From assembly GCF_001435835.1 (NCBI RefSeq), contig NZ_AZFX01000003.1:84456-148455 (forward strand): 64,000 bases of DNA, read 5' to 3'. Below, piece after piece: positions 43,505-53,887 of this stretch. Made by a program: the position numbers and the translations under genes. Below the pieces are notes generated by a model. It saw nothing but the letters and a program-made list of their open reading frames with translations. It had not been told where the DNA came from and searched no databases. Origin of the DNA: Lapidilactobacillus concavus DSM 17758 (GTDB taxonomy: Bacteria; Bacillota; Bacilli; Lactobacillales; Lactobacillaceae). How positions within the stretch are numbered: the first letter of the stretch is position 1; each line of letters starts with the position of its first letter.

Positions 43505-45604
43505 TTAATCTTTACCCTCGATCTTGAAATAATCCGTAAACATTTGCTTAGCTAAATTCATGGTGTAAGTCGACGCACTCGACTTAGTAAAGTTCGGAAA
43601 CATGACCGCAATGGCGATCTTTGGGTTGTCAGCTGGTGCATAGCCAATGAACGAATGTGACGTCGTTTCTGGCGGGTTAGGATTGTTGGGATTGTCCTGA
43701 TCATAATAGAATGATTGAGCCGTCCCTGTCTTCCCAGCAACTTTAGGATCGAGACCCTTTAAGGCATGTGCGGTGCCATACGAATCAGTGCCGTTGACTG
43801 CATTGTACATCCCGGTTTTGACAACATTTAATTGCGCACTCGTAAATGCTACCTGATTGAGAACAACGGGTTGATGTTGATAGATCACATCCCCCTTTTT
43901 CCCAGATTCGGTTGTCTTCTGAATCGAATTAACCAGATAAGGTTCCATTCGATAACCACCGTTAGCAACTGTGGAAACATATTGTGCCACCTGGATCATC
44001 GTGTAGGCATCATAGTTCCCGAAGCTCAAGTCTAGCGCACTACCATATTTTACTTGATCATATTCATTCGTTGTTGAGCCCAAGAAGCCATTAACTTCAC
44101 CGGGTAAGTCGATCCCGGTCTTGTAACCCAGACCGAATTGTTCGAAATTGCCACGCATCTTCGAGAAGATATCGTTGTCCATCTTAATATAAGATTTTGG
44201 TCGATAAGTCGCGTGTCCTTCGAGCAATGCTAAATGCATCATGTAAGTGTTACTCGAAATCTCCAGCGCACGCTGTGCGGTCATCGTACTGAAGGTTCCA
44301 GCAGGATACCATGACTTCTTGATAGGCGTACCTGGTAAATAAATGGCATCATCTGGCAACGTGGTGTTGTTCGGGGTGATGACTCCAGACATCAAGGCCC
44401 CGAGAACCGTTGCTGGCTTCACAACCGACCCCATGACAAACGTCCGGTTGATCACACCTAGCGCATCATCGGTTATCTTACCCGTCTTAGGATTATTCTG
44501 GAGACCCGCCATTGCTAAAATCGCACCCGTCTTAGGATTAATAGCAACCGCATAAGCCCCGTCTGAATAGCCCGTTGCTCCCGCTCGTTTGGCAGCCATA
44601 AAGTTGCTTTGCAAAGCTTGTTCGACTTTGGTTTGATAATTAGAATCGATTGTTAAGTTTAGATTACTCCCCTTGGTTCCAGCGTATTCTGTGACTTCTT
44701 TTAAAACTTGATTATTATTATTGACCGTGACCTGCTTCTGCGACTTGGTCCCGCGCAAAATCGATTCGTATTGTTTCTCAAGATAACTATTTCCCACACG
44801 ATCATTGCGTGAGTAGCCAGTGGCCAGCATCTCTTTCAAGGTATCGGCTGGCAATCCCTGTTTCTCAGTCGTGACATTACCTAATATACTGCTGATTGTG
44901 TTGCCATTTGGATAACTACGGGTCCAATTAGTTCCAACACCCACACCAGGTAATTCAGACAAGTGTTCACCAATCTCCGCAATCTCGGTCTGTGTGACCT
45001 GATCATCCTTCAAATAGACCGTAGACAATTGGAAAGCCGAAGCCATCTTACTATAAATAATCGCGACTTGCTTCTGCTTTGCAGTCAAATCGAGCTTCAT
45101 CTGATCGATGACATATTTACTGGCATTATGATAGAGTTTACTCTCTGGTAGGTTATCGCCAGTTGCGGTGTATCGTTGCGCCCGTGGTAACTTTTTTAAT
45201 ATTGCCTTATAGTGATCCGAGTTTGCCAAATAGTAGTCAGCAACATCTTGCTTCTGTAATTTTGAGTCCGGAACTGTTAAATAATTGGTTAATTTTTGCG
45301 CAGTGACTAGCATTTCACCACTGCTGACACTGATACTTTTAGTATAGGTAATCGCGTTCTCGGCTTGATTGCCAACTAGTGTCCGTCCCTGGGAGTCATA
45401 AATCATTCCGCGAGGCACATTACCGCTCACAACTGTTTTGTCCGTACTTTCGATTTCAGCCTCGAATTTATCACCGTAAACAATTTGCAAATAGCCGAGT
45501 TGAGCGACTAAAATAGCTAGTAATAGAAAGGCAATAAACAGTAAAAGATTCAGTCGAAATCTTAATGGTGATTTCTTGGATTTGGTTTTGCTACGACGCA
45601 TCAT
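43505..45604 (-). CDS. pbp2B: Class B penicillin-binding protein (PBP2b type)
   Basis: This is a transpeptidase that cross-links peptidoglycan during growth or septation. The start at MMRRSKTKSKKSPLRF (45604) follows AAAGGGGAACGCCCATCAA and gives 699 residues; the longer upstream reading is not protein-like. There is a short cytoplasmic tail, one membrane segment (about residues 17-41), a PBP dimer domain beginning with PRGMIYDSQG, and the transpeptidase domain with nucleophile Ser393 in GSVVKPAT, SSN in EISSNTYM and KTGTAQS. It is divergent from the YfhO gene. Confidence 0.95.
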   Translation of the reverse strand: MMRRSKTKSKKSPLRFRLNLLLFIAFLLLAILVAQLGYLQIVYGDKFEAEIESTDKTVVSGNVPRGMIYDSQGRTLVGNQAENAITYTKSISVSSGEMLVTAQKLTNYLTVPDSKLQKQDVADYYLANSDHYKAILKKLPRAQRYTATGDNLPESKLYHNASKYVIDQMKLDLTAKQKQVAIIYSKMASAFQLSTVYLKDDQVTQTEIAEIGEHLSELPGVGVGTNWTRSYPNGNTISSILGNVTTEKQGLPADTLKEMLATGYSRNDRVGNSYLEKQYESILRGTKSQKQVTVNNNNQVLKEVTEYAGTKGSNLNLTIDSNYQTKVEQALQSNFMAAKRAGATGYSDGAYAVAINPKTGAILAMAGLQNNPKTGKITDDALGVINRTFVMGSVVKPATVLGALMSGVITPNNTTLPDDAIYLPGTPIKKSWYPAGTFSTMTAQRALEISSNTYMMHLALLEGHATYRPKSYIKMDNDIFSKMRGNFEQFGLGYKTGIDLPGEVNGFLGSTTNEYDQVKYGSALDLSFGNYDAYTMIQVAQYVSTVANGGYRMEPYLVNSIQKTTESGKKGDVIYQHQPVVLNQVAFTSAQLNVVKTGMYNAVNGTDSYGTAHALKGLDPKVAGKTGTAQSFYYDQDNPNNPNPPETTSHSFIGYAPADNPKIAIAVMFPNFTKSSASTYTMNLAKQMFTDYFKIEGKD

Positions 45605-45751
45605 TTGATGGGCGTTCCCCTTTCTAATTGCTGTCCCAATTCTAACAAAAAAAGCCGGTACTGACAAAGCCTGCCGGTAGATTTCACTAATTTTTATCAA
45701 TTCAGGGCAAATCAGCCCTCTTTTGCGCCAATCTGATCGAAGGAGATTCCA

Positions 45752-48427
45752 ATGGCTCAAATTCCACGTCATTTTTCACACCAACATGATTACTCGTCTC
45801 GCCTGATTTATCTGGTCAGTTTTTTGATTCCTGCCTTAACTGTCTTCTTATACTTTTTAGTCCAAAAAACATTTCCTTTTGGTCATCATACCTTGTTGAC
45901 CACTGACCTAGGGCAGGAATACATCGACTTCTACAGTTATTACCGCCGCGTGATCTTGGGTCATCCCGATCAGTTGATGTACACGTTTAGCAGTAGCATG
46001 GGTGGACCTATGCTGGGCACTTGGAGCTACTATCTGCTCAGTCCATTTAATTTACTCATGTTATTAACGCCTGGCAAGTGGTTGCCTGCGGGTGTCTGGC
46101 TGATTACCATTTTAAAGCTCGGCAGCTGCGGCTTGACCATGGCGATTTACTTAAATCACCATCGGCCGCAATTAAGCCGATTACTCAAGATTGCACTGGC
46201 GGTCGCCTATGCGTTGTGCGGCTATAATACCGCTTATCAGCTCAACATCATGTGGCTGGACGGCGTCTATCTACTGCCACTCTTGTTATTGAGCCTTGAA
46301 TATCTCGTCAAAAAGCAGCGTTGGTGGCCTTATTTCTTAACCTTAGCTTTTAGTCTATTCACCAATTATTACATTGGGTACATGCTTTGTCTGTTCAGTA
46401 TTCTATATTTTGCTTACTTACTACTGATCAGACATCCTTTCAAACCCAAGCTCGGCCAAAACATCCTTGCATTTGCCGGTGGATCGATCGCCGCTGGGCT
46501 CATCAATGCATGGCTGCTGATTCCCACCTATCTCGAGTTAAAAACGACAAAGGCAACCTATAATGCCATCAGCATTCACTGGAACGTCGAATATAATCCG
46601 CTGAAACTCCTCACAAAACTCGCAAACGGTAGCTATAGCTTCGACCAAATGTCATCCGGGCAAGCCAACATCTTCACGGGTGGGCTGGTCTTGTTACTGG
46701 CGCTGCTCTTCTTCTTACAACCGCAAATTGCCTGGCGACAAAAATTGACGGCCGGATTAATGAGTCTCTTTTTGATCGCCTCATTTTTTATTGAGCCGCT
46801 CGACTTACTCTGGCACGGGGGACAATTCCCTGTCTGGTATCCGTCCCGGTTTAGTTTTATCTTCAGTGCTTGGCTGATCGTCTTAGCCAGTGAGGCACTC
46901 TGCCAACGAGTGGCGCTAAAATTGTGGCAATTAACGGTCATTGGGGGTAGTTTGATTGCCTGGTGTGCCTACCTTCTGCTAAACACGAGCACCTACGAAT
47001 ACCTCACAATCAACAACGCAACCGTTAGTGTCGTCATTGGCATTGCAAGCTTCTTCCTGTTGATCTTCTACTTTTCTCCACAACGTAGTCAGATCCTCTT
47101 GATCGTGATGTCACTGGTCCTGATTGGCGATTCGATTGCGAACTATCGGGCGTCTCTCGATCAAATTTCTTACACGGATCAGTCGGAATACTGGAATTAT
47201 ACGGCAATTGTCAATGATGCTGTGAAAAAGTTACCAACAAATCGCCTCACAACCTCACGGCTTGAAAAAACATTCAACCGCACAAACGATGATCCCATGC
47301 AATTCGGATACGCAGGCGGTGCTCACTTTAATTCCATGCAAAATCCAATCATTGGGCGTTTTTATGACAAGATTGGTCAAGCTGCCGGTGATAATTTTGT
47401 TAACTATAAGTATGGCACGATGGTGACTGACAGCTTGCTTGGTTTCAAGACTTGGCTCGATCGTGATCCGGACAACGACTTGTTACCAGCTGTATCTGGC
47501 CTGCAAGCCGGCTTGTCCATCAGTTCATGGCGCCCCGATGTTCAAAATTACCCGCTCACGACACAAAGCGGACCGATCTTCATTCGTAATAACCCACAAG
47601 CATTGAACTTGGTTTTCGGCGCTGATCAGGCCATTCTCAAGACAAAACTCACGACTGGCCAACCCATTCTGAATCAAGAGCGTATCGTCAATGATCTCGT
47701 GAGCAGTCAGTCTTATCACACCCTCTTCCGCACGGTTAACTTTGAGCAGGTCAACTTAGTGAACGTGAAACGCAATGCACAGATTCCAGACGCCACCTAC
47801 ACGAAAACCAAGAATGATCTACCGGCGTCCGTCACGTTCACCTTCAAACCGACGACAAATGACGCGTACTATCTCAGCCTCGGAAGTAACGTCAATGATG
47901 AGCAAGTCGATGTGACAGTGAGCGGTGATCACGTTCCAATTAACGAAAACTTTCGCGATACGATTTTGTTAAATGTAGCTAACCGTGAAATCAACAAAAC
48001 CGTTAAAATACAGATCAGCTTCAAGAAGCCAAGTGTTTGGTTACAAGCACTCAGCTTATATCAACTCGATAACGCCGCCGTTAAGCAGGCATTTACACAG
48101 CTCCAGAAACGAAATGCCAAACTGACACAAGTTAGTGGGGCAACTGTCAAAGGAATGCTCACCACGGAATCTGGGCAAGTGCTGATGACCACCATTCCCG
48201 ATAATGAAGGTTGGCAATTAACCGTTGACGGCAAAAAATTGCCATTGGAGAAGACGCTCGACACATTTCTATCGGCTAAACTCAGCGCCGGTAAACATCA
48301 CTTCGAGCTGCATTATGAACCTAATGGCTGGCGATTAGGCTGGGTAATCACATGCTTAACTGCCATCAGTCTAATCATTTTTTACCTCATCCAACGGCGC
48401 CGAACACGCTATCACCATCGCCATTAA
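45752..48427 (+). CDS. yfhO: YfhO family membrane protein
   Basis: The 891-residue protein has about 12 membrane segments in its first 450 residues, a large extracytoplasmic C-terminal region and a final membrane segment before the basic end RRRRTRYHHRH. YfhO proteins in Gram-positive bacteria glycosylate wall or lipoteichoic acids as GT-C-type transferases; the acidic loop LTTDLGQEYIDFYSYYRR near residue 50 is characteristic. The specific substrate cannot be read from sequence. GAAGGAGATTCCA precedes the ATG. It is monocistronic, with a strong terminator. Confidence 0.9.
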   Translation: MAQIPRHFSHQHDYSSRLIYLVSFLIPALTVFLYFLVQKTFPFGHHTLLTTDLGQEYIDFYSYYRRVILGHPDQLMYTFSSSMGGPMLGTWSYYLLSPFNLLMLLTPGKWLPAGVWLITILKLGSCGLTMAIYLNHHRPQLSRLLKIALAVAYALCGYNTAYQLNIMWLDGVYLLPLLLLSLEYLVKKQRWWPYFLTLAFSLFTNYYIGYMLCLFSILYFAYLLLIRHPFKPKLGQNILAFAGGSIAAGLINAWLLIPTYLELKTTKATYNAISIHWNVEYNPLKLLTKLANGSYSFDQMSSGQANIFTGGLVLLLALLFFLQPQIAWRQKLTAGLMSLFLIASFFIEPLDLLWHGGQFPVWYPSRFSFIFSAWLIVLASEALCQRVALKLWQLTVIGGSLIAWCAYLLLNTSTYEYLTINNATVSVVIGIASFFLLIFYFSPQRSQILLIVMSLVLIGDSIANYRASLDQISYTDQSEYWNYTAIVNDAVKKLPTNRLTTSRLEKTFNRTNDDPMQFGYAGGAHFNSMQNPIIGRFYDKIGQAAGDNFVNYKYGTMVTDSLLGFKTWLDRDPDNDLLPAVSGLQAGLSISSWRPDVQNYPLTTQSGPIFIRNNPQALNLVFGADQAILKTKLTTGQPILNQERIVNDLVSSQSYHTLFRTVNFEQVNLVNVKRNAQIPDATYTKTKNDLPASVTFTFKPTTNDAYYLSLGSNVNDEQVDVTVSGDHVPINENFRDTILLNVANREINKTVKIQISFKKPSVWLQALSLYQLDNAAVKQAFTQLQKRNAKLTQVSGATVKGMLTTESGQVLMTTIPDNEGWQLTVDGKKLPLEKTLDTFLSAKLSAGKHHFELHYEPNGWRLGWVITCLTAISLIIFYLIQRRRTRYHHRH

Positions 48428-48467
48428 TCTCTTTGATTAAGACAGTGGCACTCATCCTACCAAAACC

Positions 48468-48520
48468 AAAAAGCCATTCAGACTTAAATTCAGGAATGAA
48501 TTTAAGTTGAATGGTTTTTT
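48468..48520 (+). terminator. Terminator after yfhO
   Basis: CCATTCA plus ACTTAAATTCA (48474-48492) pair with TGAATTTAAGT plus TGAATGG (48497-48514) around a single mismatch, followed by TTTTTT. Confidence 0.9.
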
Positions 48521-48611
48521 ATTGATTTTGCGGATCAATTGGTTATTTCCGGCAACCATAACCTCTAATTTATCTGACAGTCTGGTGTGTTTCAATTCTA
48601 TGTGCACTCAC

Positions 48612-49244
48612 TTACTTTGCTAAATGATGTTGAAACGCATAGATTGCAGCTTGCGTGCGATCTTCAACTTGTAACTTGGCGAGAATATTTGAAACGTGCG
48701 TTTTAACTGTCTTCAAGGTGATGAAAAGCTCATCCGCAATTTCTTTATTACTCTTCCCCTGTGCAATTAGCAACAGCACTTCACGTTCACGTGCCGTTAA
48801 ATCCTCATAAAGTTGTGGCTGATTACGTTGCGACATCCGGTTCATCATCTTGGTGGTAACTTCAGGTTCTAGCACCGATTCACCATTAGCCGTCGCGCGA
48901 ATCGTTTTGGCAATTTCTGCTGCAGTTGAGGTTTTGAGTATGTAGCTTGCAGCGCCTGCTTCGATTGCAGGATAAACTTTTTCGTCATCAATGAAACTCG
49001 TCAAGATAATAATCTTCGCCTGAGGCCATTGCTTCAAAATTTCTTTAGTCGCTTCGATCCCATCCATTTCAGGCATAACCACGTCCATTAGGATGGCATC
49101 TGGATGTAATTCAAGCGCCTTCTCGACGCCTTCTTTACCGTTTTCTGCCTCAGCAATCACCGACATATCAGGTTGAACCGAGAGATACGTTGAAATTCCG
49201 AGCCGTACCATTTCGTGGTCATCAACAATTAATACTTTAATCAT
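48612..49244 (-). CDS. liaR: Response regulator LiaR (NarL/LuxR type)
   Basis: LiaR activates the response to lipid II-targeting and membrane-active agents. The 210-residue protein has a receiver domain with phospho-acceptor Asp54 ([12 protein letters not shown]) and a LuxR-type helix-turn-helix ([21 protein letters not shown], then VKTHVSNI). GAGGAAAGCC precedes the ATG. The gene overlaps liaS by 8 nt and is last in the liaF-liaS-liaR order. No LiaR-regulated liaIH-like gene is in the window. Confidence 0.93.
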   Translation of the reverse strand: MIKVLIVDDHEMVRLGISTYLSVQPDMSVIAEAENGKEGVEKALELHPDAILMDVVMPEMDGIEATKEILKQWPQAKIIILTSFIDDEKVYPAIEAGAASYILKTSTAAEIAKTIRATANGESVLEPEVTTKMMNRMSQRNQPQLYEDLTAREREVLLLIAQGKSNKEIADELFITLKTVKTHVSNILAKLQVEDRTQAAIYAFQHHLAK

Positions 49245-50304
49245 GGCTTTCCTCCATTACAATGGGCACACGAATTTCTACACTCGTGCCTTCATTCTTG
49301 AAACTAATAATTTTAATCGTGCCGCCGACAGATTCCGCGCGCTCCTTGATGTTAGTAAGGCCATAACTACCGGCTTTTTCTTGTTGCTCCATGTCGAACC
49401 CGACGCCGTTATCAACCACACGTAGGACCACCGTTTGACCAACCTGCTTCAAATAGACCTGCATTTGATCGGCATTCGCATGTCGCAGGGTATTCGACAG
49501 CAACTCTTGCACAATTCGAAAAAGATTGTCTTCTACTCCAGATTGTAACTTAACTTCATCCATTTCCCAAGAAATTTTAATTTTGATCTTGGTTTGTAAT
49601 TCCTTCAATAACTGGATAATGCCTTCTTTGAGTGAACGACCTTCCAAGCTTGTTGGGCGTAAATGCAATAACAGCGCCCGCATCTCAGACTGTGCTTGAT
49701 TGATCACATCTTCAATTTTAGTAATCAGCTGCTGGTAACTCTCAGCAATTTGGTTCTGCCGCGCTGATTCATTTAAGGCTGACAACATCATCATTGCCGC
49801 AAATAATTGTTGTGAAACGGAATCGTGTAACTCACGCGCCAGCCGATGACGCTCACCTTCCAAAATTTCTTCACGGGTGTCACCCTCGAAGCGCAAAGGT
49901 TGGTTCGAATAGACTTGTAACTCCTGCTGCAAACTGATAATTTTCTCATTCAACTGTTGATAGCGTTCTCTAATTGGTGCTTCTTGTGCGAGGTTATCGA
50001 CACCACCATTAACTTCTTGCTCAATATAGGTGCCGTGAAGGATGCCATTGATGGCGGCAAGCTGACGGCGAATCGATTGGCGAAAGAGCCAGTTAACCAG
50101 TAAAACGATCAACAAACTGAACAATGCCGCACCGACCACGAGATAAAAAATCAAAGGGAGATTGAAGAATTCATTCATTAAAGTTAGACGTAATAATCCC
50201 CAATTTTGGCCAACACCTGCCATGCTAAGAATTGGAATCATGCAAAAAATCAAGGTGCCCAGCATGACCAGCGTGAATAACCAAACGCTTCGTAAACGGC
50301 TCAT
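49237..50304 (-). CDS. liaS: Sensor histidine kinase LiaS
   Basis: LiaS is an intramembrane-type sensor with two membrane segments (about 7-30 and 50-72), only a short external loop, a HAMP-like linker, the HisKA_3 phosphotransfer motif with His160 in [12 protein letters not shown], and an ATPase domain ([24 protein letters not shown]). The length of 355 residues is normal. It overlaps liaF by 4 nt and liaR by 8 nt, so all three are translationally coupled. LiaF probably keeps it off without stress. Confidence 0.93.
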   Translation of the reverse strand: MSRLRSVWLFTLVMLGTLIFCMIPILSMAGVGQNWGLLRLTLMNEFFNLPLIFYLVVGAALFSLLIVLLVNWLFRQSIRRQLAAINGILHGTYIEQEVNGGVDNLAQEAPIRERYQQLNEKIISLQQELQVYSNQPLRFEGDTREEILEGERHRLARELHDSVSQQLFAAMMMLSALNESARQNQIAESYQQLITKIEDVINQAQSEMRALLLHLRPTSLEGRSLKEGIIQLLKELQTKIKIKISWEMDEVKLQSGVEDNLFRIVQELLSNTLRHANADQMQVYLKQVGQTVVLRVVDNGVGFDMEQQEKAGSYGLTNIKERAESVGGTIKIISFKNEGTSVEIRVPIVMEESHD

Positions 50305-51062
50305 ACGTAGACCACCTCCAGGTTCCCGACTAAGATGCTCGTCACAATACGGATGCGCCGCTCGCTCTTTTGGTAGTCTGGGGTTTTAATTTGGAGTGTT
50401 TGATTCTTGAGTGGGTGCCGCTGATCTGAAAACTTCACATCACCCATAAAAGTGGCGTGTTCTAAGTAAACACCAGTTCCGAAAGGCACCAAAATTCTCG
50501 TGTTCCCGAACCCCTTCTGTAGGATCACAACGTTCTCTCGGTTAACAGGTAATAGTGTATTACCCAGGTCGATAATCGTATCGCCAGCGAGTTCCTTAAG
50601 ATTGACATCGTGCCATTGATAAACTTGATTACCAATTGTTTGATCACCCAACCATTGATTGGTCGTCATCTGCCATTCATCAGTCTCCGCTTCGGGGTTC
50701 GAATCGATCTGAGGGGCAACATATTTCTTCCTTTGCCAGAAGAAGTGATTGCCCTCACCAAATAGACGCGGCAAAAAGACAATTGCCCCGATCAGCAATA
50801 AGAACATGAGCAGCCAGAACGCTTCGTTCGAGGCCAACCCAACAATCATTAGAAAGATAGCCAAGAAGAGTAGCATGGTATTATTTTTTTTATGTTGTTG
50901 TCGTCGTTTATTGATCAACAGTAAAACTAAAATACTGATGATCACCAGTACTAATGAAGAAGGCGTACTAAAAACTTGCCAACCTAGAAAAATAAAGCTG
51001 GCAGCCACAATGATACTGAAAAAAGCGAGCATTTTTTGCATATGCCTCATCCTCATCCCCAA
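50301..51062 (-). CDS. liaF: LiaF-type envelope stress regulator
   Basis: LiaF is the membrane inhibitor of LiaS. The protein (up to 253 residues) has four N-terminal membrane segments, including two pairs at about residues 10-50 and 60-95, and a C-terminal soluble beta domain (DUF2154 type) with GDTIIDLGNTLLP and GFGNTRILVPFGTGVYL. The start is uncertain: the frame opens at a TTG at 51062, but ATGs at 51041 and 51032 (MLAFFSIIV) are closer to the expected spacing from GAGG. It heads the liaFSR unit. Confidence 0.88.
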   Translation of the reverse strand: MGMRMRHMQKMLAFFSIIVAASFIFLGWQVFSTPSSLVLVIISILVLLLINKRRQQHKKNNTMLLFLAIFLMIVGLASNEAFWLLMFLLLIGAIVFLPRLFGEGNHFFWQRKKYVAPQIDSNPEAETDEWQMTTNQWLGDQTIGNQVYQWHDVNLKELAGDTIIDLGNTLLPVNRENVVILQKGFGNTRILVPFGTGVYLEHATFMGDVKFSDQRHPLKNQTLQIKTPDYQKSERRIRIVTSILVGNLEVVYV

Positions 51063-51184
51063 AAATCACTTTACTCTATTATAACAAGCCATTTCGACAT
51101 GACCATCTGTCTAGAGACCTAGTTTCACGAATGATCCTAATTGCTTGCTCATTGAATTTGTGTTGAATTAATCTCATCCGGACA

Positions 51185-51224
51185 AACGAAAAAGACTTGT
51201 CACAGGAAACCGCAACAAGTCTTT
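51185..51224 (-). terminator. Terminator after greA
   Basis: AAAGACTTGT (51191-51200) pairs with ACAAGTCTTT (51215-51224), and the minus strand continues with TTTTTCG. Confidence 0.85.
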
Positions 51225-51237
51225 CTATTCAAAATCA

Positions 51238-51711
51238 TTACTTGACTTCGGTGATCTTCACGTCAAATGAACCACCAGGGGTTTCGATACTGACCGTGTC
51301 ACCCTTCTTCTTGCCAATCAAAGCCTTAGCAATTGGTGAATCATTACTGATTTTACCTTCGCTTGGATCGGATTCTGCCGCGCCAACAATGGTATAAGAC
51401 TCTGGTTCTGTCTCGCCCACCTCAACAAATGTGACATGACGGCCAATCGAAACTTCATCAGGTGCAACTTGGCTGGCATCGACGACTTGCGCATAATGCA
51501 GCATCTCTTCGATTTGGCTAATTCGAGTTTCAGTTACACTCTGCTCATCTTTGGCAGATTCATATTCTGAGTTTTCAGATAGGTCACCGAAACCACGAGC
51601 AACCTTGATTCTTTCAATCACTTGAGGCCGCTTGACTGTTTTTAGCGTTTCGAGTTCCTTCTCAAGCTTAGCCTTGCCTTCTGTGGTCATTGGAAAAACT
51701 TTATCGGGCAT
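51238..51711 (-). CDS. greA: Transcription elongation factor GreA
   Basis: GreA rescues backtracked RNA polymerase by stimulating transcript cleavage. The 157-residue protein has the N-terminal coiled coil with the acidic tip ([20 protein letters not shown], key residues DLSENSEY) and the C-terminal FKBP-like domain with [14 protein letters not shown]. The ATG at 51711 has GAGG 8 nt upstream. It forms part of the mltG-udk-greA cluster common to lactobacilli. Confidence 0.96.
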   Translation of the reverse strand: MPDKVFPMTTEGKAKLEKELETLKTVKRPQVIERIKVARGFGDLSENSEYESAKDEQSVTETRISQIEEMLHYAQVVDASQVAPDEVSIGRHVTFVEVGETEPESYTIVGAAESDPSEGKISNDSPIAKALIGKKKGDTVSIETPGGSFDVKITEVK

Positions 51712-51805
51712 TTCATACACCTCTAGATTTAATAATAAAAATCAATCTCACAATTGATATTCAAGATAATATCATATGTGCAAGATCAATATTTGTCAAA
51801 TGATT

Positions 51806-52438
51806 TTAGATATTTTCTTTTGCCATTTTTAAAATCGAGCGTACCTTGGTGACTAATAAATCGACGGCTACACTATTCTGGCCACCTTCTGGGATAATCA
51901 CATCGGCATAACGCTTCGTGGGCTCGATAAATTGGTGATACATGGGCTTAACCGTTTTTAAGTATTGGGTGAAGACACTATCCAAACTACGGCCACGCTC
52001 ATGAATATCACGTTGTACCCGTCTCAAAAGCCGAATATCATCGTCGGTATCAACGTAGACTTTAATATCCATCAAATCGCGTAATCGTTGATCATCAAGG
52101 ATCAGAATGCCTTCCAAAATAATAACATCTTTGGGTTCCTGATGACGTTTCTCCGAAGATGGATTACGCAATGAGTAATCGTAGATGGGAAGATCAACTG
52201 CTTCTCGATTCACCAATTGTTGCAACTGATGCAACAACAAGTCAGTGTCGAAAGCCAAAGGATGATCGAAGTTGATTTGTCGCCGTTGTTCAATTGGCAA
52301 CTCGGAATATTTGTAGTAGGCGTCCTCTTGGATCATGGCTACCGAGTGATCGGCAACACTCTCATAAATTTTCTGGCTGACAGTCGTTTTGCCACTACCG
52401 GAACCACCTGTCACGCCAATAATAATCGGTTTTCGCAC
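51806..52438 (-). CDS. udk: Uridine kinase
   Basis: Udk phosphorylates uridine and cytidine in pyrimidine salvage. The protein begins with GTG at 52438, since AAGGAG lies 7 nt upstream; the reading frame continues upstream without a site. The 210 residues contain the P-loop [26 protein letters not shown] and the C-terminal [15 protein letters not shown] lid. It lies between mltG and greA. Confidence 0.95.
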   Translation of the reverse strand: MRKPIIIGVTGGSGSGKTTVSQKIYESVADHSVAMIQEDAYYKYSELPIEQRRQINFDHPLAFDTDLLLHQLQQLVNREAVDLPIYDYSLRNPSSEKRHQEPKDVIILEGILILDDQRLRDLMDIKVYVDTDDDIRLLRRVQRDIHERGRSLDSVFTQYLKTVKPMYHQFIEPTKRYADVIIPEGGQNSVAVDLLVTKVRSILKMAKENI

Positions 52439-52523
52439 GATGCAACTCCTTACGTTGATTCTTTTGTTTATTGTCAATGCCGGTCACATAAAATCACAAT
52501 TCAACTCTGCGAGTAAACGCTCG

Positions 52524-52559
52524 AACAGACTGCACACGGATTAACGCGCACAGTCTGTT
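52524..52559 (-). other. Hairpin between mltG and udk without a T-tract
   Basis: AACAGACTG (52524-52532) and CAGTCTGTT (52551-52559) form a 9-bp stem with a partly paired loop. On the minus strand it is followed by CGAGCG, not T residues, so it is more likely an mRNA processing or stability element than an intrinsic terminator. Confidence 0.45.
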
Positions 52560-52609
52560 AGTCGCATAAATCACTTCAGACAAACTGCTAATTACATCTC
52601 AGCATAAAC

Positions 52610-53770
52610 CTACTGATCAAGGCTAGAATTGGTTTGTAAATGTTCTTGATAAGTGTGTGAATAGTAAACTTTACCTGTCTTCAGGTTGGCGACAAAGTAG
52701 AGGTAATTCTGATCACGATCACTTGGTGCTAAGACAGCACGAATCGATTGCAAACTTGGCGAGTTAAATGGTCCTGGACCATAACCCGTGTGAACATACA
52801 AGTTATATGGTGAATCGACTGACGTATCTTTATTGGTTAAGCTTTCCTTGTGTGTATTCAAGGCATACATGACCGAAATATCCGACTGAATTGGCATATT
52901 GATTGCCAAACGATTAAAGAAGACACCTGCGATCTTTTTACGATCGGATTCTTGCACCCCTTCACGCTCAACCAACGAAGCCAGTGTCAACGTTTTTTGC
53001 ACTGTGAGATCTTTTTCAGCAATGGTCGTGTAATAAGGAGCGAGTCTCTCATCGGTGGACTTAACCATCTCAGTGACTAATTCCTTCAAGCTCTCACCCT
53101 CATACACCGTATAAGTTAATGGGAAGAGATAGCCTTCTAAGTGATAACGAACGCCCTGAGCCGACATGGCCGACTTCAATAATTGTGGATATTTTTTCTC
53201 TAACGACTTCAAGAAGGATTCGTTCTTCATCAAGCTGAGGAATTGTTGCTTTGACCATTTCGTATTCTTGCCAACGGTTGTTGCAATGTCTTCAAGCATG
53301 ACACCTTCTTTGATCAGCACCTTGCCAACCACTTTTCGTTCCGAGTGCCCTTTTTGCAACTGACTGATAATCTGATCCAAAGTCATCGATGGACTGAAAT
53401 AATACTTACCAGCTTGAAAGTCGGTAAAATTATGCATCTTCACATAATAATTGAAGACTGTCGCACTCTTGATGACATGACTGCTTTCCAATTTAGCAGC
53501 AATCTGTTTATTGCTTGATCCAATTGGAATCTGTACCGTCACTTTTTTCTCATTGTTCTGGTCAAGTGGCCGTAACGATTGCTTAACGTAACGATAGGTC
53601 ATCAGCCCAACAATGACTAGCAAAATAGCAATGATACTAATGATCCAATAAACTAAGCGGTGAACAGCTCGACTTTCGGCGGCTAATCTGCGCTTTTTTT
53701 CATTCATATCTGATGGTTGTTCTGAACGCTTAGGTTCATGATTTTCCTCTCGAGAAGCCAACGTAGACAT
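52610..53770 (-). CDS. mltG: Endolytic murein transglycosylase MltG (YceG-like)
   Basis: MltG cuts nascent glycan strands in the membrane and ends their polymerisation. The protein has a charged cytoplasmic N-terminus, one membrane segment at about residues 37-60, a LysM-like region and the catalytic YceG domain with LASLVEREG and YNLYVHTGYGPGPFNSPS. The first ATG directly abuts AAGGGAGG with no spacing; the TTG at codon 4 is better spaced and may be the real start. Its -10 box lies against the pheST terminator. Confidence 0.94.
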   Translation of the reverse strand: MSTLASREENHEPKRSEQPSDMNEKKRRLAAESRAVHRLVYWIISIIAILLVIVGLMTYRYVKQSLRPLDQNNEKKVTVQIPIGSSNKQIAAKLESSHVIKSATVFNYYVKMHNFTDFQAGKYYFSPSMTLDQIISQLQKGHSERKVVGKVLIKEGVMLEDIATTVGKNTKWSKQQFLSLMKNESFLKSLEKKYPQLLKSAMSAQGVRYHLEGYLFPLTYTVYEGESLKELVTEMVKSTDERLAPYYTTIAEKDLTVQKTLTLASLVEREGVQESDRKKIAGVFFNRLAINMPIQSDISVMYALNTHKESLTNKDTSVDSPYNLYVHTGYGPGPFNSPSLQSIRAVLAPSDRDQNYLYFVANLKTGKVYYSHTYQEHLQTNSSLDQ

Positions 53771-53794
53771 CCTCCCTTAAAACTATCTTGTCCC

Positions 53795-53829
53795 ATTATA
53801 CCAAAAAGGGGCGCGATTCACCCCTTTTT
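53795..53829 (-). terminator. pheST terminator fused to the mltG -10 box
   Basis: AAAAAGGGG (53821-53829 on the minus strand) pairs with CCCCTTTTT (53803-53811). Two bases later comes TATAAT (53795-53800), 24 bp before mltG. The -35 of that promoter would lie inside the terminator stem. Confidence 0.75.
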
Positions 53830-53887
53830 AACGAAGATTTAATAATGATGAGTCGGTCAGATCGAACTTCCCCTTAATGCTGCCCTT

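Noticed and set aside
45649..45680. Terminator-like repeat GCCGGTA followed by T residues in the pbp2B leader
   Set aside because: GCCGGTA is a direct repeat with a self-complementary CCGG core. On the minus-strand transcript only four base pairs form, too few for an intrinsic terminator.
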